The notes: generated by a model from the sequence alone, not told the origin. A stretch of 64,000 nt of DNA from Pseudomonadota bacterium (GCA_023386155.1 JAEWKH010000148.1:1-64000), one strand, 5' to 3'; positions 44,978-52,403 are shown, counted from the first letter of the stretch. Translations and numbers: made by a program.

Positions 44978-45127
44978 CTAGCCGTTCCGGCGCGGCAGGA
45001 TGCCGGCTTTGACGTCATCGGCCGTCACGGCCTTGCGGAACACGGCTTCCCGGAGATAGATCGAGTCGAAGACCACCTTGCTGTCCTTCTTCCGGATGGA
45101 CACGAAGTGCTTGCGATTGTGCTTCAT
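44978..45127 (-). CDS. Small basic protein of the CRP-site cluster
   Basis: A 49-residue, Lys/Arg-rich ORF: MKHNRKHFVSIRKKDSKVVF, then a short helix LREAVFRKAV and an end ILPRRNG. A GGGAG lies upstream. CRP-type site 3 with TACCAA at the standard distance precedes it. No family is recognised. A nucleic-acid-binding role is possible from the charge but unproven. Confidence 0.6.
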   Translation of the reverse strand: MKHNRKHFVSIRKKDSKVVFDSIYLREAVFRKAVTADDVKAGILPRRNG

Positions 45128-45182
45128 GACAGGGCTCCCGCTTCTGGATGGGATATTGGTAGCCCAAAGCGGGCCGCATGAC

Positions 45183-45198
45183 TGTGAACCCCATCACA
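45183..45198. promoter_or_regulatory. CRP-type site 3 (45127 gene)
   Basis: TGTGAACCCCATCACA, perfect. On the minus strand TACCAA (45156-45161) begins 37 bases from the site start. Confidence 0.75.
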
Positions 45199-45248
45199 AT
45201 GCTGGCTGAAAAGCGTTTTTTGCATCTCCGCAGGGCGAAGCGGGGAAC

Positions 45249-45264
45249 TGTGACGCCGGTTACA
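45249..45264. promoter_or_regulatory. CRP-type site 4 (45331 gene)
   Basis: TGTGACGCCGGTTACA, one mismatch, reading rightward. CATGTA begins 38 bases from the site start. It forms a divergent pair with site 3. Confidence 0.55.
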
Positions 45265-45330
45265 GATGCCGATACGGCTTTCAGGGCATGTAGGTTCAAT
45301 CTGGATTTCCGGCACGCAGGAGTGGATGCC

Positions 45331-45510
45331 ATGTACAAGTGTACGCGATACTGGGCCCGCTACATGAACACGATGGCGCTGTCGCGCCAGATGACGGATC
45401 CGGCGAAGCGCCGGGCGCTCGTCCGTGAGGCCTATATCTGGCTCGAGCGGTATTTCGACGCCGAGGAGCATGAACTCGCCCGGCGGCGTGTCGCGTCGGT
45501 GCAAAGATGA
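45331..45510 (+). CDS. Small helical protein of the CRP-site cluster
   Basis: A 59-residue ORF behind CAGGAG. The product is helical and charged: MYKCTRYWARYMNTMALSRQ, then TDPAKRRALVREAYIWLERY and FDAEEHELARRR. An upstream extension would run through the operator and is rejected. The function is unknown. It is divergent from the 45127 gene. Confidence 0.6.
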   Translation: MYKCTRYWARYMNTMALSRQMTDPAKRRALVREAYIWLERYFDAEEHELARRRVASVQR

Positions 45511-45806
45511 TGGGGTTCGGGGAGCGTCTTACCGATCCGGACAGGAGGCTCCTCCATCTCGCCATGCGGCTTCGGTCCCACAGTCGAGCTTAGCGGTCGA
45601 TCCACCCGCAACACGGCATCGGGCCGATGCGGGCTTGTTTTATCAATCATATGCTTACGAATGGGGTGTTCGAGCGCCAAGGCTTGAATCGTAGTGCCGG
45701 AGCGGTCAGACGACCGCGAACGTCATTGCAGATGGCCTGCTCCACCTGCTCGGTTCGCCAGGACCGGGATGGCTTCCGATTGCCGCTCCGGTCCTGGCGA
45801 TAACCG
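45511..45806. other. Intergenic region with long inverted repeat
   Basis: Holds an inverted repeat at 45756-45799 (CGCCAGGACCGG / CCGGTCCTGGCG, 20-base loop) just after the stop of the leftward 45807 gene, probably its transcript end. No gene is supported in the rest. Confidence 0.45.
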
Positions 45807-46070
45807 TTACCAGCGATGATCGCGCACGACTGGACGCGAGCGGTGGTCCCGTACGATCGGACCCCGGGGGGTGCTGGTGACCAATACGCCGCCGGGATAG
45901 GAATCGACGGGCCGGCGGTGGTCCCGCACCACGGGCGCAGGCCTGCCCCACAGGTCGCCGGGGCGTGTGGTGACCCGCGGATCGCAGGCTTCGGCGCTGG
46001 TCATGCCGTATCCGCCCCACAGGACGAGGGACAGCACGGCAGCAAGCTTGGCTCGAGAGGTCTTCGTCAT
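45807..46070 (-). CDS. Small exported protein with VVRDHR repeats
   Basis: An 87-residue protein with a signal peptide (AKLAAVLSLVLWGGYGM, ending SAEA) and a mature part of about 60 residues rich in Arg, Pro and His. VVRDHR or IVRDHR occurs three times (PVVRDHRRP, PIVRDHRSR, PVVRDHRW). The Shine-Dalgarno is AAAGGAGA. CRP-type site 5 and TAGGGT precede it. No family is known to me; the His-rich repeats could bind metal. Confidence 0.65.
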   Translation of the reverse strand: MTKTSRAKLAAVLSLVLWGGYGMTSAEACDPRVTTRPGDLWGRPAPVVRDHRRPVDSYPGGVLVTSTPRGPIVRDHRSRPVVRDHRW

Positions 46071-46132
46071 CTTCGGTCTCCTTTGAAAGGTCGTTTCACA
46101 CATCGACCCTACACAGAAGCGCGGTCCGCCAA

Positions 46133-46148
46133 TGTGAGGCCGGTCACA
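46133..46148. promoter_or_regulatory. CRP-type site 5 (46070 gene)
   Basis: TGTGAGGCCGGTCACA, perfect. On the minus strand TAGGGT (46106-46111) begins 37 bases from the site start. Confidence 0.75.
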
Positions 46149-46226
46149 GAGGCGGGACGAACGAAGCTGAGCCGCTGAAGGCACCGAGTTGCACGGCGGT
46201 GCGCGTGCACCGGAAGGTGGAGCGCA

Positions 46227-46278
46227 AAATAAAAAAGCGCCCGATGAGAATACGGGCGCTGAGTTGACAGGGAGGAAC
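46227..46278 (-). ncRNA. Putative CRP-controlled small RNA 2
   Basis: The same layout as small RNA 1: a CRP-type site at 46312-46327, TAGGGT at 46285-46290 on the minus strand, then about 50 bases ending in a terminator (AGCGCCCG / CGGGCGCT, 46236-46260, followed by TTTTTTATTTT). The 5' part contains GTTCCTCCCTG, again able to pair with ribosome-binding sites. No ORF lies on this strand here. The 5' end is predicted. Confidence 0.45.
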
Positions 46279-46311
46279 GTTCTCACCCTAGCCCCGTCCC
46301 TTCTCCCTGGC

Positions 46312-46327
46312 TGTGCGCTGCATCACA
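46312..46327. promoter_or_regulatory. CRP-type site 6 (sRNA 2)
   Basis: TGTGCGCTGCATCACA, one mismatch. TAGGGT begins 37 bases away on the minus strand, identical in sequence and spacing to site 5. Confidence 0.55.
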
Positions 46328-46336
46328 CCGGGCGAG

Positions 46337-46352
46337 TGTGATCGCCGTCACG
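46337..46352. promoter_or_regulatory. CRP-type site 7 (46403 gene pair)
   Basis: TGTGATCGCCGTCACG, one mismatch. CATGAT (46374-46379) begins 37 bases from the site start. Confidence 0.6.
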
Positions 46353-46402
46353 GACCGACGGAACGCTCAGGACCATGATGAGGTCAATTGAAGGAGTTCA
46401 TC

Positions 46403-46489
46403 ATGACCATCACGATCCTCGATCCCCGCACGGGCCAGCAGGTGACCTTGTCGCTTCCCGATAAGCCGCCAGGCCTCGTCAGGACCTGA
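46403..46489 (+). CDS. 28-residue microprotein, cassette 1 first gene
   Basis: ORF MTITILDPRTGQQVTLSLPD, then KPPGLVRT, behind GAAGGAG. It resembles the start of the 47578 protein (shared L-D-x-x-T-x-Q-x-V pattern), so the two are likely paralogues. Too short to fold alone; it may be regulatory or bind a partner. Confidence 0.5.
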   Translation: MTITILDPRTGQQVTLSLPDKPPGLVRT

Positions 46490-46554
46490 CGATACACAGG
46501 ATCAGAGAGCTGCGGTCCGCGCGTCGGCCTGTCCGCAGCACGCGGGGAAAGATC

Positions 46555-46728
46555 ATGAAATTGCTTGAGCACTACCGGGAGAAGGCCGCCAAGGCGGATC
46601 GTCTCGCGGAGGATCCGCATTTGAGGGCGGAGCAGCGCGTGGAAATGCGCGCGATGGCGCGCCGCTGGCGCCACCTGGCCGAACAGGCCGACTGGCTCGC
46701 GCGCCGGCATCGAAATCAGAAGCCGTGA
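46555..46728 (+). CDS. 57-residue helical protein, cassette 1 second gene
   Basis: ORF MKLLEHYREKAAKADRLAED followed by a long charged amphipathic helix with many Arg and Trp (MARRWRHLAEQADWLARRH). GGGGAAAG lies upstream. It is 65 bases after the 28-residue gene and probably on the same transcript. Similar small Arg-rich helical proteins are common in Methylobacteriaceae but unassigned. Confidence 0.6.
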   Translation: MKLLEHYREKAAKADRLAEDPHLRAEQRVEMRAMARRWRHLAEQADWLARRHRNQKP

Positions 46729-46746
46729 AGCCATGGTTCGGGCCGG

Positions 46747-46803
46747 TCGAGCGCATCGTGCGAAAAAGTGGATCCGGTTTTTCGCACTCAACGATGCGCT
46801 CGA
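46747..46803. repeat. Interspersed palindromic repeat, family B, plus partial A
   Basis: TCGAGCGCATCGTGCGAAAA ... ACGATGCGCTCGA. A partial family A unit (GAAGCATCGGATTCC) follows at about 46812-46827. Confidence 0.65.
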
Positions 46804-46991
46804 CCAAGAGTGGAAGCATCGGATTCCGGAGTGGCCACGCTTGTCCGGGTTTCGATCGTGCCTGTGTAACGATCAGTTGCAGTGACGGCCTGTATCAAGA
46901 GAGGCTCGGCAGGTGGCCGGCCGTCATCGGCGGGGAGGCAGGGGCGTGGGCCTTGGCCTTGAGAGACCGGGCCCAGCCTGCGCCCGGCGCC

Positions 46992-47228
46992 TCAATGGAT
47001 GGTCGGCATGACGGCGGAGAACGGGATCAGCATCAGCTCCTCGTCGTCCTCGTCGCTGACATAGACGTGCCAGTCCGTGAAGTCGCGCGTGCCGAAGGCC
47101 TGCTCGACCAGGATCCGCGCCAGGTCGAGAGCCCGGTCCCGGGCTTCCATCAGGTCGAGGACTTCCGCTCCGTTGCGGTCGATCAGGATCTCGCCGGGGC
47201 CTGCGCAGTGAAAGTAAAGATAGAACAT
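46992..47228 (-). CDS. DUF6894-type small protein, CRP-site linked
   Basis: A 78-residue acidic protein starting MFYLYFHCAGPGEILIDRNG, with the Y-F-H ... D..G pattern of DUF6894, then ALDLARILVEQAF and DEDDEELMLIPF. A paralogue lies at 19566. Its promoter shares one CRP-type site with the divergent 47345 gene. Confidence 0.75.
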   Translation of the reverse strand: MFYLYFHCAGPGEILIDRNGAEVLDLMEARDRALDLARILVEQAFGTRDFTDWHVYVSDEDDEELMLIPFSAVMPTIH

Positions 47229-47279
47229 TTGAGCCTCCATCTCGATGGCTCCACTCTCGCACGCGCCGGTTGAGGCTTC

Positions 47280-47295
47280 TGTGACAGCGATCACG
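47280..47295. promoter_or_regulatory. CRP-type site 8, shared by divergent genes
   Basis: TGTGACAGCGATCACG, one mismatch. Rightward, CATGGT (47317-47322) begins 37 bases from the site start; leftward, GAGAGT (47253-47258) does. The centre is 59 bases from one start codon and 57 from the other. Confidence 0.6.
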
Positions 47296-47344
47296 GTTCC
47301 CACGTTCGGCCGGTGGCATGGTCGGTCCCACATGGAGCCCGATC

Positions 47345-47497
47345 ATGTCCCGTCGCATCCTTTGCCTCCTCGCTCTCCTCTTCGTGGCCGACGCCATTGC
47401 CGTCAACGGCCGCGCGCCCCGGCCCATCGTGCTGTCCGGTAAGGAGATGCTGGACGTGACCCGGCTTTCCCGCCTGCAGGTTTCACTCGCCGTTTGA
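47345..47497 (+). CDS. Small exported or membrane protein of the CRP-site cluster
   Basis: A 50-residue ORF. MSRRILCLLALLFVADAIAV is a signal peptide or anchor; the remainder is NGRAPRPIVLSGKEMLDVTR with a short tail. Divergent from the DUF6894 gene across one operator. Family unknown. Confidence 0.55.
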   Translation: MSRRILCLLALLFVADAIAVNGRAPRPIVLSGKEMLDVTRLSRLQVSLAV

Positions 47498-47511
47498 ACG
47501 AATCCCCCGTC

Positions 47512-47527
47512 TGTGACCGACGTCACA
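47512..47527. promoter_or_regulatory. CRP-type site 9 (47578 gene pair)
   Basis: TGTGACCGACGTCACA, perfect. GACCAT (47549-47554) begins 37 bases from the site start. Confidence 0.75.
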
Positions 47528-47577
47528 GAAATCGGAGGCCCTTTCGGAGACCATAGGAACGAACTCAGGAGGTTGTC

Positions 47578-47709
47578 ATGGTTCTACTCGTCCTCGATCG
47601 ACTGACCGATCAGCCGGTGATCGTCTCCGTCCCCGTCCGGCCCGCCGTGCGGAACGCGGAACCCGCCATCGTCATCCATCTCCGTCAGTTCGCCAGGAGG
47701 CCGTCATGA
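47578..47709 (+). CDS. 43-residue microprotein, cassette 2 first gene
   Basis: ORF MVLLVLDRLTDQPVIVSVPV and on to LRQFARRPS, behind CAGGAGG. It shares the L-D-x-x-T-x-Q-x-V core with the 46403 protein. Its stop overlaps the next start (ATGA). Confidence 0.5.
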   Translation: MVLLVLDRLTDQPVIVSVPVRPAVRNAEPAIVIHLRQFARRPS

Positions 47710-47792
47710 AGCGCACGAAACTCTCCGCCATGCGGCGCGCGCGGCGCTGGGTCATCCAGGAGCTGACAACATCCAAACAGGAACGCAGGTAA
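47706..47792 (+). CDS. 28-residue basic microprotein, cassette 2 second gene
   Basis: ORF MKRTKLSAMRRARRWVIQEL with the tail TTSKQERR, coupled to the previous gene by ATGA overlap and an internal AGGAGG. Strongly basic and helical, like the second gene of cassette 1. Confidence 0.45.
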   Translation: MKRTKLSAMRRARRWVIQELTTSKQERR

Positions 47793-48087
47793 CCGGGCCG
47801 CGCGGAGGCGCCCGCCATGCCCCCTCTAGTCAGGTCGCGAGGCCTCTCGCTGCTCCCGCCCCCTAGGCGGTTCGGGGCGGCCATCATCTCCACGCGATAG
47901 GTCTGCATGGCTGCCTCGCAGCGCGACCGGGCCGAAGGGCCGCCAGATCGCATCTCACCGGTTTCGAACGCCGTCCCACCGAATCCTGTCCTGCCGGTTG
48001 AGACTATCCTCCATTCATATATAATTCCTTCACTTCCAGTGTGGGTTGCGTGCTCCGTTTACGGAGCCATGCGAGGGAGGCGCAACG

Positions 48088-48798
48088 GTGCGTCTCGGTG
48101 GGGAACAGATCCAAAGGGACTTGCCGTTTTTCTCGGCTCTCTCAGTGAGCTCTTTTTTCTCTGCGCTCGGCCCCGAGGCGATTGCGCAGATCGCCGCCCT
48201 CTGCACATCCCGGAAGATGCGCGATGGTGAGATATTGTTTCTCAAGGGCGATCCGGGGGACGCTCTCTACGGCGTCAGGCGAGGGCAGATCGTCATCACG
48301 ACGACGACCGATGCGGGCCGGCAGTTCACGCTCAACATCCTCGGGCCTGGAGACATCTTCGGCGAGATCGCTCTCCTGGACGGGCAGCCGAGGAGTGCCG
48401 ATGCGGTTGCGTCCGGCCATGTCGAGCTCTTCATGATCCGCAGGAGCGATTTCCAGGACCTCCTCAAGCGGCGGCCGGAGATCACGACCAGGATCATCGA
48501 GCTGCTGTGCGAGCGCCTCCGCTTCTCGAGCGAACGCTTGGAAGAGGCCTCCCTGCTGTCTCTCAGGGCCAGGCTGGCGCGACGCCTGCTGAAGCTCGCG
48601 GAGGATTTCGGCGAGGACATCGAGATCACGCAGGAGGAGCTCAGCGTTCTCGTCGGCGCGGGACGGGAAACGGTCAATCGCCAGCTCCAGAAATGGCGCA
48701 AGGGTGGAGTCGTGGAACTCGGGCGAGCCCGGGTGAGGATCGTCGATTTAGGGCGCCTGCAGCAGGAGGCCACCGAGCGCGACCGGGACGCGGAATGA
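48088..48798 (+). CDS. Crp-family regulator with CRP-type recognition helix
   Basis: A 236-residue protein. A cyclic-nucleotide-binding domain (about residues 15-135) has the phosphate cassette GEIALLDGQPRS with Glu93, Arg102 and Ser103. A dimer helix follows, then a winged helix with GAGRETVNRQLQKW. Arg193, Glu194 and Arg198 match the three base-contacting residues of E. coli CRP (RETVxR), which read TGTGA. It is the best candidate to bind the thirteen CRP-type sites around it. The GTG start follows GGGAGGCGC; longer TTG starts are rejected. Ligand cAMP is likely but unproven. Confidence 0.9.
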   Translation: MRLGGEQIQRDLPFFSALSVSSFFSALGPEAIAQIAALCTSRKMRDGEILFLKGDPGDALYGVRRGQIVITTTTDAGRQFTLNILGPGDIFGEIALLDGQPRSADAVASGHVELFMIRRSDFQDLLKRRPEITTRIIELLCERLRFSSERLEEASLLSLRARLARRLLKLAEDFGEDIEITQEELSVLVGAGRETVNRQLQKWRKGGVVELGRARVRIVDLGRLQQEATERDRDAE

Positions 48799-48841
48799 GA
48801 TCACGCGACCTCGACCGTCGCCGCATCACGGGTCAGGGCGA

Positions 48842-49438
48842 TCACTTGTCGCTGGATGACGTGAGCGACGTGCCGGCCGGATCGAGGGTGAGGTAAACCC
48901 ATCCCGTCGTTTCGGCGCTTTCCCGCTTGATGTATCTGTAGTTCGTCCTGAACCATTCCAGTACCTCATCCGTCTTGTTGTCCAGGATGAGGTCGCCGCG
49001 GTCGGTGCGGACGGTCAGGACCGCATGACCTTCGCCGTTCTCGTCGATGACGACGGTCATGCGCAGGGCGCGGCGCGGCAGGCCGGCCTCGATCAGCAGC
49101 CGGCGCTTGAGGAGCTGGTAATCCTCGCAGTCGCCCAGCCCATCCGTCGGGTAACTCCAGAGGTCGACGAGGCCCCAGTGGTTCTGGTCGGTCACCGGGA
49201 TCAGCGCGCGGTTCACGGAGAGATTCACGGAGGAGAGGAGGGCGGCGAGCCCCTCGGTCATGGGGAGCGTTTCCGGCTGGCGCAGGTCGACGACGCACTC
49301 CTCCGGGTTGCGGTTGCAGAACTCGACCCATCCCGGAAGGGGCGGGGCTTCCTCGTCCCGAAAGAGATGCGGGCCGGCATTCGCAGAGCCCATCGCCCCC
49401 ATGAGCAGCGCCAGAACGATCCCAATCCGTCTTCCCAT
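48842..49438 (-). CDS. BTLCP (LapG-like) periplasmic cysteine protease
   Basis: A 198-residue protein with a signal peptide ending SANAGP. The transglutaminase-like core has Cys104 in GLGDCEDYQLLKRRLLIEAG, His138 in GEGHAVLTVRT and Asp153 in DLILDNKT, the Cys-His-Asp triad of the bacterial transglutaminase-like cysteine proteinases. LapG, the known member, clips secreted adhesins to release biofilms and is linked to type I secretion. A type I system is encoded 1.5 kb away. The ATG follows GGGAGG. A CRP-type site lies 103 bases upstream. Confidence 0.85.
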   Translation of the reverse strand: MGRRIGIVLALLMGAMGSANAGPHLFRDEEAPPLPGWVEFCNRNPEECVVDLRQPETLPMTEGLAALLSSVNLSVNRALIPVTDQNHWGLVDLWSYPTDGLGDCEDYQLLKRRLLIEAGLPRRALRMTVVIDENGEGHAVLTVRTDRGDLILDNKTDEVLEWFRTNYRYIKRESAETTGWVYLTLDPAGTSLTSSSDK

Positions 49439-49540
49439 CTTCAACCTCCCGTGGGAGAGGCGATGATCAGACCGATGGGACCATTCCCTTTGGCCTGAGC
49501 CGCTCATGGGATGAGACTGACTTTTTTCGCGCGCATCTTC

Positions 49541-49556
49541 TGTGCACGCGGTCACA
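49541..49556. promoter_or_regulatory. CRP-type site 10 (BTLCP gene)
   Basis: TGTGCACGCGGTCACA, one mismatch. On the minus strand CAGTCT (49514-49519) begins 37 bases from the site start. Confidence 0.5.
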
Positions 49557-49605
49557 AATTTCGGGTTGACGCGGATGGGCAGGTCGAAAGACGCTGCGTG
49601 ACTAG

Positions 49606-49653
49606 AGCATCGGACCCAAAAGTGGACCCACTTTTGGGATCCAATCCGATGCT
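49606..49653. repeat. Interspersed palindromic repeat, family A
   Basis: AGCATCGGACCCAAAAGTGG ... CCAATCCGATGCT, a diverged copy directly beside a family B copy. Confidence 0.65.
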
Positions 49654-49665
49654 TCACTTTATAAA

Positions 49666-49738
49666 GAGCGCATCGTTGATCCGGAAAACCGGATCCACTT
49701 TTCGCTAGCGCGGCCCGCTGGGTCCGCACGATGCGCTA
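49666..49738. repeat. Interspersed palindromic repeat, family B, with insertion
   Basis: AGCGCATCGTTGATCCGG ... GCACGATGCGCT. The centre carries an extra stretch (GCTAGCGCGGCCCGCTGG) relative to the other copies. It overlaps the patatin stop by three bases. Confidence 0.6.
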
Positions 49739-50800
49739 GAGATATCGGTCGCGGATGTCGATGGAGGATTCGAATCCGACTTTCGAGAAGTCGCCTCGCA
49801 GCCAGGCATCGGCCTTCCTGCGGCCGATCATGTGCAGATCGGTGAGGAAGTCCCAATCGGCATTCAGTTTCGAGGCGGCCCCAAGGTTCTGCATGACCTC
49901 GTCGGCCTCGATGGCGTGCAGGCGCACCTGCCTGATATCGGGCGTGAGGACGCGTCCCTCGTCGACGAGCCTGTTCAGGAATTCGACGGCACGCACCTCC
50001 CGCATCAGGGACGAGTTGAAGCTGATCTCGTTGATGCGGTTGAGGATCTCGGCGGCGGTCGTCGGGACGGCGGGGCGGTTGATGGGATTGATGTGAACCA
50101 CCACGATGTCGGACGTCTCGCAGTGGTAGATCAGCGGGAAAAGGGCCGGGTTGCCCATGTAGCCTCCGTCCCAATAGTAATCGTCGCCGATCCTGACAGC
50201 CTGGAAGATGAAAGGCAGGCAGGTGGACGCGAGCACGACATCGGCGCTCATCTCGTGGTTCTCGAAAACCCGGATCTTGCCCGAGCGGACATTGGTCGCC
50301 GAGAGGAACAGCTTGACCCGCGGGCTGCGCCGTAGGACCTCGAAATCGACCACCCGTTCGAGCACGTCGAGAAGTGGGTTGTAGTTGAACGGATTGAGCT
50401 CGTAGGGCGAGACCACCTGCGTCAGCATGTGGAACAGGAGAAATGCCGGCGAGGTCTCCAGCCTGCGGTTGCCCGTGAGGCGGTCGAGGACGGAGGGCTG
50501 CAGGGGGCTCAGGAGGGCGGCGCGCGCAACCTGTTGCCAGAACTCCCTCAGGCAATGGCGGGCTCCCTCGCGACCTCCCTCGAACAGCCCGTAGGCGCAG
50601 ACGACGGCATTCATCGCGCCTGCGCTCGTGGCGCTGATGCCGTCGAAGGCGATAGTGTCCTCCTCCAGCAGGCGGTCGAGCACGCCCCATGCGAAGGCCC
50701 CGTGGGCGCCGCCGCCCTGGAGCGCCAGATTGACGGATTTGACCCCCTGCCGCCGTGCGGTACGGCTCCTGCGGGAAGAGCTGCTGTCGGCCCTGTCCAT
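49736..50800 (-). CDS. Patatin-like phospholipase
   Basis: A 354-residue patatin-domain protein. The oxyanion loop is LALQGGGAHGAFAWG and the catalytic Ser lies in ISATSAGAMNA (the first Gly of GxSxG is Ala here). The partner Asp is in YYWDGGYMGNPALFP. Such cytoplasmic lipases act on membrane phospholipids or storage granules. Transcription is leftward, away from the secretion genes, with a large palindrome in the 154-base gap. Confidence 0.88.
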   Translation of the reverse strand: MDRADSSSSRRSRTARRQGVKSVNLALQGGGAHGAFAWGVLDRLLEEDTIAFDGISATSAGAMNAVVCAYGLFEGGREGARHCLREFWQQVARAALLSPLQPSVLDRLTGNRRLETSPAFLLFHMLTQVVSPYELNPFNYNPLLDVLERVVDFEVLRRSPRVKLFLSATNVRSGKIRVFENHEMSADVVLASTCLPFIFQAVRIGDDYYWDGGYMGNPALFPLIYHCETSDIVVVHINPINRPAVPTTAAEILNRINEISFNSSLMREVRAVEFLNRLVDEGRVLTPDIRQVRLHAIEADEVMQNLGAASKLNADWDFLTDLHMIGRRKADAWLRGDFSKVGFESSIDIRDRYL

Positions 50801-50899
50801 GGTCGCCTCGTGGCATAGGCAGCGTCATGAGCAGGAGGATCTTATCTGAGTCCCGTCCTCGATGACGAGCGCGCGAACTGGGTAGGAAATTCTGCCCGG

Positions 50900-50927
50900 G
50901 CCGTCGCACAGGATCCTGTGCGACGGC
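50900..50927. terminator. 28-base perfect palindrome between the HlyD and patatin genes
   Basis: GCCGTCGCACAG, GATC, CTGTGCGACGGC: twelve-base arms. No T-run follows on either strand, so it is either a non-canonical transcript end for the hlyD-type gene or a protein-binding palindrome. Confidence 0.5.
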
Positions 50928-50954
50928 GTCGCAATCCAGGGAAGGATGCGCCCC

Positions 50955-52310
50955 TTATTCCTCGCGGAAGGTGACGGCCAGCCTGTCGGTGAGGGGCTGC
51001 GTCAGGTAGGAGATGATGCGGCGGGACTCGCCGCGGATCAGCACCTCGGCGGGAAGGCCTGGCGTCAGCTCCTTCCCCTCCAGCTTGCGCCGCTCGCCCG
51101 GGGCGATCGCGATCTTGACGGTGAAATAGGCTTGCCCGGACTGGCTGCTGACCACCTGATCCGGAGAGACGTTGGTGACCACGCCGTCGAGTTCCACCGG
51201 CGTCGGGAGCTTGAAAGAGCTGATGTGGATGGTCGCGGGCTGATCGACATGCACCTGGTCCACCTCGTCGGGCCGGATCTTCGCAGTGACGATCAGGGGA
51301 TCCGAGCTGGGGATGATCGACATCAGCTTCTGGCCGGGTCCGACGATGCCGCCGATCGTGTGCACCATGAGCTCGTGGACCAGCCCCGTCCTCGGCGCCC
51401 GGATGTCGAGCCTCTGGAGGCGGTCCCGGGCGGCGGCGAGCTGCTCCTCGGTTTCCGCGAGGCCGGCCGTGACGGTCTGGAGCTGCCGCAGGACTTCCGA
51501 GCGGGAATTGCGCGTCAGCTCGGCGATCTTGAACTCGATCTCGGTCAGCTGGGAGCGGGCACCCGCTATCCGGGCGTCGATATCTCCCATCTCGCCCTTG
51601 AGCCGGCTCACCTCGCGCTCCGTCTGGCGCAGCACGGGACGCCTGATGAGTCCCTTGCTGTCGAGCATCCGCTGGTCGGCGAGCTCGGCCGTCACCTGGG
51701 CGAGCTCCTCCTTGAGCGCCTTGTATCTCTCGTTGAAGCCGTCGATCTGCCTTTCGACCTGGTGCTTGCGCTCCTGCTGCTGGGAGAGCTGGTTCAGCCG
51801 CGTGAAGCGGCGCTCGTTCATCAGGCTCTCCTCGGCCGCGAGGGTTGCCCTGAATGCGCTCTCCGCCTCCCTGGAGCGAAACGGAAGCTCAGGACGCGCG
51901 ATCGTCGTGCGATCCAGGTTCTCGGCCTCGAGGCGTGCCTTCTGGGCAGTGAGGTCGATCAACTTGCGTTCGAAGATGCTGGCATCGGCCGTGACCTTGG
52001 CGGCATCGAGCCGGACCAGCACTTGCCCCTCCTGCACGAGCTCTCCCTCCTTGACCAGGATCGCCCCGATGACGCCGCCCTCCAGATGCTGGACGGCCTG
52101 GGCGCTGGACTGCACCACGAAGGTCCCCGACGTCACGACCGCGCTGTCGACCTTGGCGGCGACCGCCCAGCCTCCGACTCCGAAGAACACGGTGCACGAA
52201 CTCAGGACGAACCAGCGCATCAGCCGGCGCATGGAGGAGGAATTGGCGACGAGGTCGGCTTCGAACTCGGTCATGGCGCGCTCCGCTTCATGGGGTGCCG
52301 TCGCCAGCAT
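50955..52310 (-). CDS. HlyD-family type I secretion adaptor
   Basis: A 451-residue membrane-fusion protein: cytoplasmic N-terminus, one membrane helix (LMRWFVLSSCTVFFGVGGWAV), a lipoyl half-motif (VVQSSAQAVQHLEGGVIGAI), a long coiled coil (about residues 115-290), the second lipoyl half (RLDIRAPRTGLVHELMVHTI) and a beta-barrel domain. It links the inner-membrane ATPase to a TolC-type outer-membrane pore not found in the window. A shorter start at 52274 has a better Shine-Dalgarno. Confidence 0.92.
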   Translation of the reverse strand: MLATAPHEAERAMTEFEADLVANSSSMRRLMRWFVLSSCTVFFGVGGWAVAAKVDSAVVTSGTFVVQSSAQAVQHLEGGVIGAILVKEGELVQEGQVLVRLDAAKVTADASIFERKLIDLTAQKARLEAENLDRTTIARPELPFRSREAESAFRATLAAEESLMNERRFTRLNQLSQQQERKHQVERQIDGFNERYKALKEELAQVTAELADQRMLDSKGLIRRPVLRQTEREVSRLKGEMGDIDARIAGARSQLTEIEFKIAELTRNSRSEVLRQLQTVTAGLAETEEQLAAARDRLQRLDIRAPRTGLVHELMVHTIGGIVGPGQKLMSIIPSSDPLIVTAKIRPDEVDQVHVDQPATIHISSFKLPTPVELDGVVTNVSPDQVVSSQSGQAYFTVKIAIAPGERRKLEGKELTPGLPAEVLIRGESRRIISYLTQPLTDRLAVTFREE

Positions 52311-52403
52311 GGGACTGGCGGATCCGGCTCCGGATCACCGCGCCGGCCGCGAAGGTCCGGCGCTCGATCCTGCCGCAGGCTGGCACGCCGCGCGTACTGG
52401 CGC

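Noticed and set aside
47672..47953. 93-codon minus-strand frame over cassette 2
   Set aside because: It overlaps better-supported microprotein genes and has no family or ribosome site.
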